The notes under the pieces: generated by a model | Told to the model about the DNA's origin: nothing | Seen by the model: the letters and a program-made list of their open reading frames with translations, nothing else | Database searches by the model: none | Shown here: piece after piece, positions 62,885-64,000 of the stretch | How positions within the stretch are numbered: position 1 is the first letter of the stretch | Layout: each line of letters starts with the position of its first letter | Origin: an uncultured Caulobacteraceae bacterium | GTDB lineage: Bacteria; Pseudomonadota; Alphaproteobacteria; Caulobacterales; Caulobacteraceae | Assembly: GCA_937138625.1 (NCBI GenBank) | Contig: CAKZPF010000006.1 | Location: 248,001 to 312,000 of the forward strand | DNA length: 64,000 nucleotides | Reading direction: 5' to 3' | Made by a program: the position numbers and the translations under genes

Positions 62885-64000
62885 TTAGGCCGCAGGATCG
62901 ATACAGGCCGCAAGCGTGGTGAACTGTTTGCGCAAATCTTGGTTGGTGGCCAGGGTGCGGCGGGCCTCGTCTGTGCGCAGCAATATTTTGGCGGCTTGCA
63001 CCGCGCGCGAAGTGGCTGGCCCCGCCGGCACATGGGCATTGGCCACCAGTTTCAAAAGGGCAATGGCGCGTTCCAATGGGCCCGCACGGGTGTTTTGGGC
63101 AATCGAGGCAATCAGACCCTCTTGCTGTTCGATGCGGTCGCCCAAAATGCCAAAGCTGCTGTGAATGCCCTCTTGCTCTTCCTCGTCAAAATCACACTTC
63201 TGTACCAAGGATTGCAAATGCGAGAGTTGCTTCAGACGTGGCGCCAGAGGTTCGCGGTCATTCAAGAAGTGGCGCTCGACTTTGGGGCTGGTCAAATGCC
63301 CGCGGATGTAGCCCGCTAGCGCCCGTTTGTTGACTTTCCCCACCACTTGCTCGCTCAGCTGGAACAGGCGCTCCAGCTCTTCGCCTGCGTCTTCGGCTTG
63401 GGACAGGTAGCGGTCAATGGCTTCGCCGGCCACCAATTGTTTGCAGCGCTCGACCATGGCCTCGTGCAGATCCTCGGCGGGCAGCAGGGGGCCTGTGGAT
63501 GTCTTGAGGTGCGCTGACAGTTGCCGCACCAACGAGATCTCGCCGTTGATATCGTTGGGGCATAGCCGCTTGGGGCTTTTCATCTCTTTCAAGATCCGGC
63601 GCGCTACGGCTCCACGGGCGGCCGCAAACTCACCAGCGGCAAAGTGTTCACCCAAACGTTTGACGGTGGCCAAGGCCCGCTGGCGATCACATTCGTCGTT
63701 TTCTTCGACCGAAGTCAGAGGCTCGCTGCTGACCTTACCAGCAAACAGATCCGCCAGAGACAACAAGGATGTCCCCAGGTTCTTGCGGGCCCCGATCAAT
63801 TCGTTCAGCCCGGCTTCTCCGGCCACCACCTCACCCAATATGGCGTCAAGCGGCTGCAGCACAAAGGTGCGCAATTCACTATTGGCGGGGGCGGCATCCG
63901 AAAGGTTCAGCAGGCGATCCACCTTTTCAGACCAGTCTTTGCTGTTGGCCAGATACAGGCTGACAGCACCGGACAACCGATAAAAACCGCTCTTATCTTT
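62885..64000 (-). CDS. Hypothetical protein, 5' end outside window
   Basis: The reading frame runs from the stop at 62885 through the window end, giving 371 residues of the C-terminal part. The upstream end (KDKSGFYRLSGAVSLYLANS) is still within the protein, so the true start lies beyond 64000. It is largely helical and rich in Leu, Ala and Glu, with no obvious membrane helix or catalytic motif. Scattered Cys residues do not form a known pattern. The first visible residues before SGFYRL suggest a preceding domain. I do not recognise the family. Confidence 0.75.
   Translation of the reverse strand, partial: KDKSGFYRLSGAVSLYLANSKDWSEKVDRLLNLSDAAPANSELRTFVLQPLDAILGEVVAGEAGLNELIGARKNLGTSLLSLADLFAGKVSSEPLTSVEENDECDRQRALATVKRLGEHFAAGEFAAARGAVARRILKEMKSPKRLCPNDINGEISLVRQLSAHLKTSTGPLLPAEDLHEAMVERCKQLVAGEAIDRYLSQAEDAGEELERLFQLSEQVVGKVNKRALAGYIRGHLTSPKVERHFLNDREPLAPRLKQLSHLQSLVQKCDFDEEEQEGIHSSFGILGDRIEQQEGLIASIAQNTRAGPLERAIALLKLVANAHVPAGPATSRAVQAAKILLRTDEARRTLATNQDLRKQFTTLAACIDPAA

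Overview
The window looks like chromosome from a GC-rich alphaproteobacterium, probably Rhodospirillales in the broad sense. This rests on gene content and order: a ccmABCDG cytochrome c cluster beside acnA, DUF2794, a TIGR02300/FYDLN protein, a RegB/RegA/SenC redox regulon, and the origin-type block rpsT-dnaA-dnaN-recF-gyrB next to ubiB-ubiE and mutM. I see no plasmid, phage or IS transposase signature. The exact genus cannot be read from the sequence.

Layout. 1-3.0 kb: start of an O-methyltransferase, then ccmG, ccmD, ccmC, ccmB and ccmA (all minus). 3.1-5.8 kb: acnA. 5.8-13.6 kb: an accessory-looking zone with DUF2794, a BAX-inhibitor-like membrane protein, a set of unfamiliar related proteins (6780-7202, 8392-9198, 11802-12173, 12189-13025, 13232-13570), an AT-rich Asn/Gln-rich protein (9802-10941), and a DUF559 nuclease sitting between copies of a palindromic repeat. 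13.7-17.7 kb: dut, coaBC, ubiB, ubiE (minus). 17.7-27.3 kb: mutM, an enoyl-CoA hydratase, a hypothetical, rpsT, dnaA, dnaN, recF, gyrB (plus). Gene direction flips around 17.7 kb, which fits a replication origin nearby, though I found no clear DnaA boxes. 27.4-38.2 kb: penicillin-binding protein, YgjP-type metalloprotease, PHA depolymerase, senC with divergent regB-regA, dapB, a GT87-like membrane enzyme and three small calcium-loop proteins. 38.3-46.8 kb: dnaJ, dnaK, alkB, TIGR02300, aroA-cmk, rpsA. 46.9-52.9 kb: a TadG-like vWA protein with long Ser/Thr tracts, OmpW, and an Aer-like aerotaxis receptor split into two genes. 53.0-58.5 kb: a lipid-modifying operon (FAD oxidoreductase, DUF1365, cyclopropane synthase-type methyltransferase, DUF3833 lipoprotein, SDR) and an unlisted 48-residue membrane protein. 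58.7-64 kb: tRNA-Arg(CCG), an ABC ATPase, a CHCC zinc finger coupled to polA, and the 3' part of an unrecognised gene.

The most unusual content is a dispersed set of proteins without signal peptides. One subgroup shares a two-cysteine helical-hairpin module (three small and two larger proteins, all within 6.8-13.6 kb). A wider group, scattered over the window, shares single calcium-loop motifs of the type DxxxDGxxD or an EF-hand. Their function is unknown. The second notable feature is the DUF559 gene bracketed within a few bases by a repeat made of two hairpins, which resembles a repeat/nuclease mobile unit.
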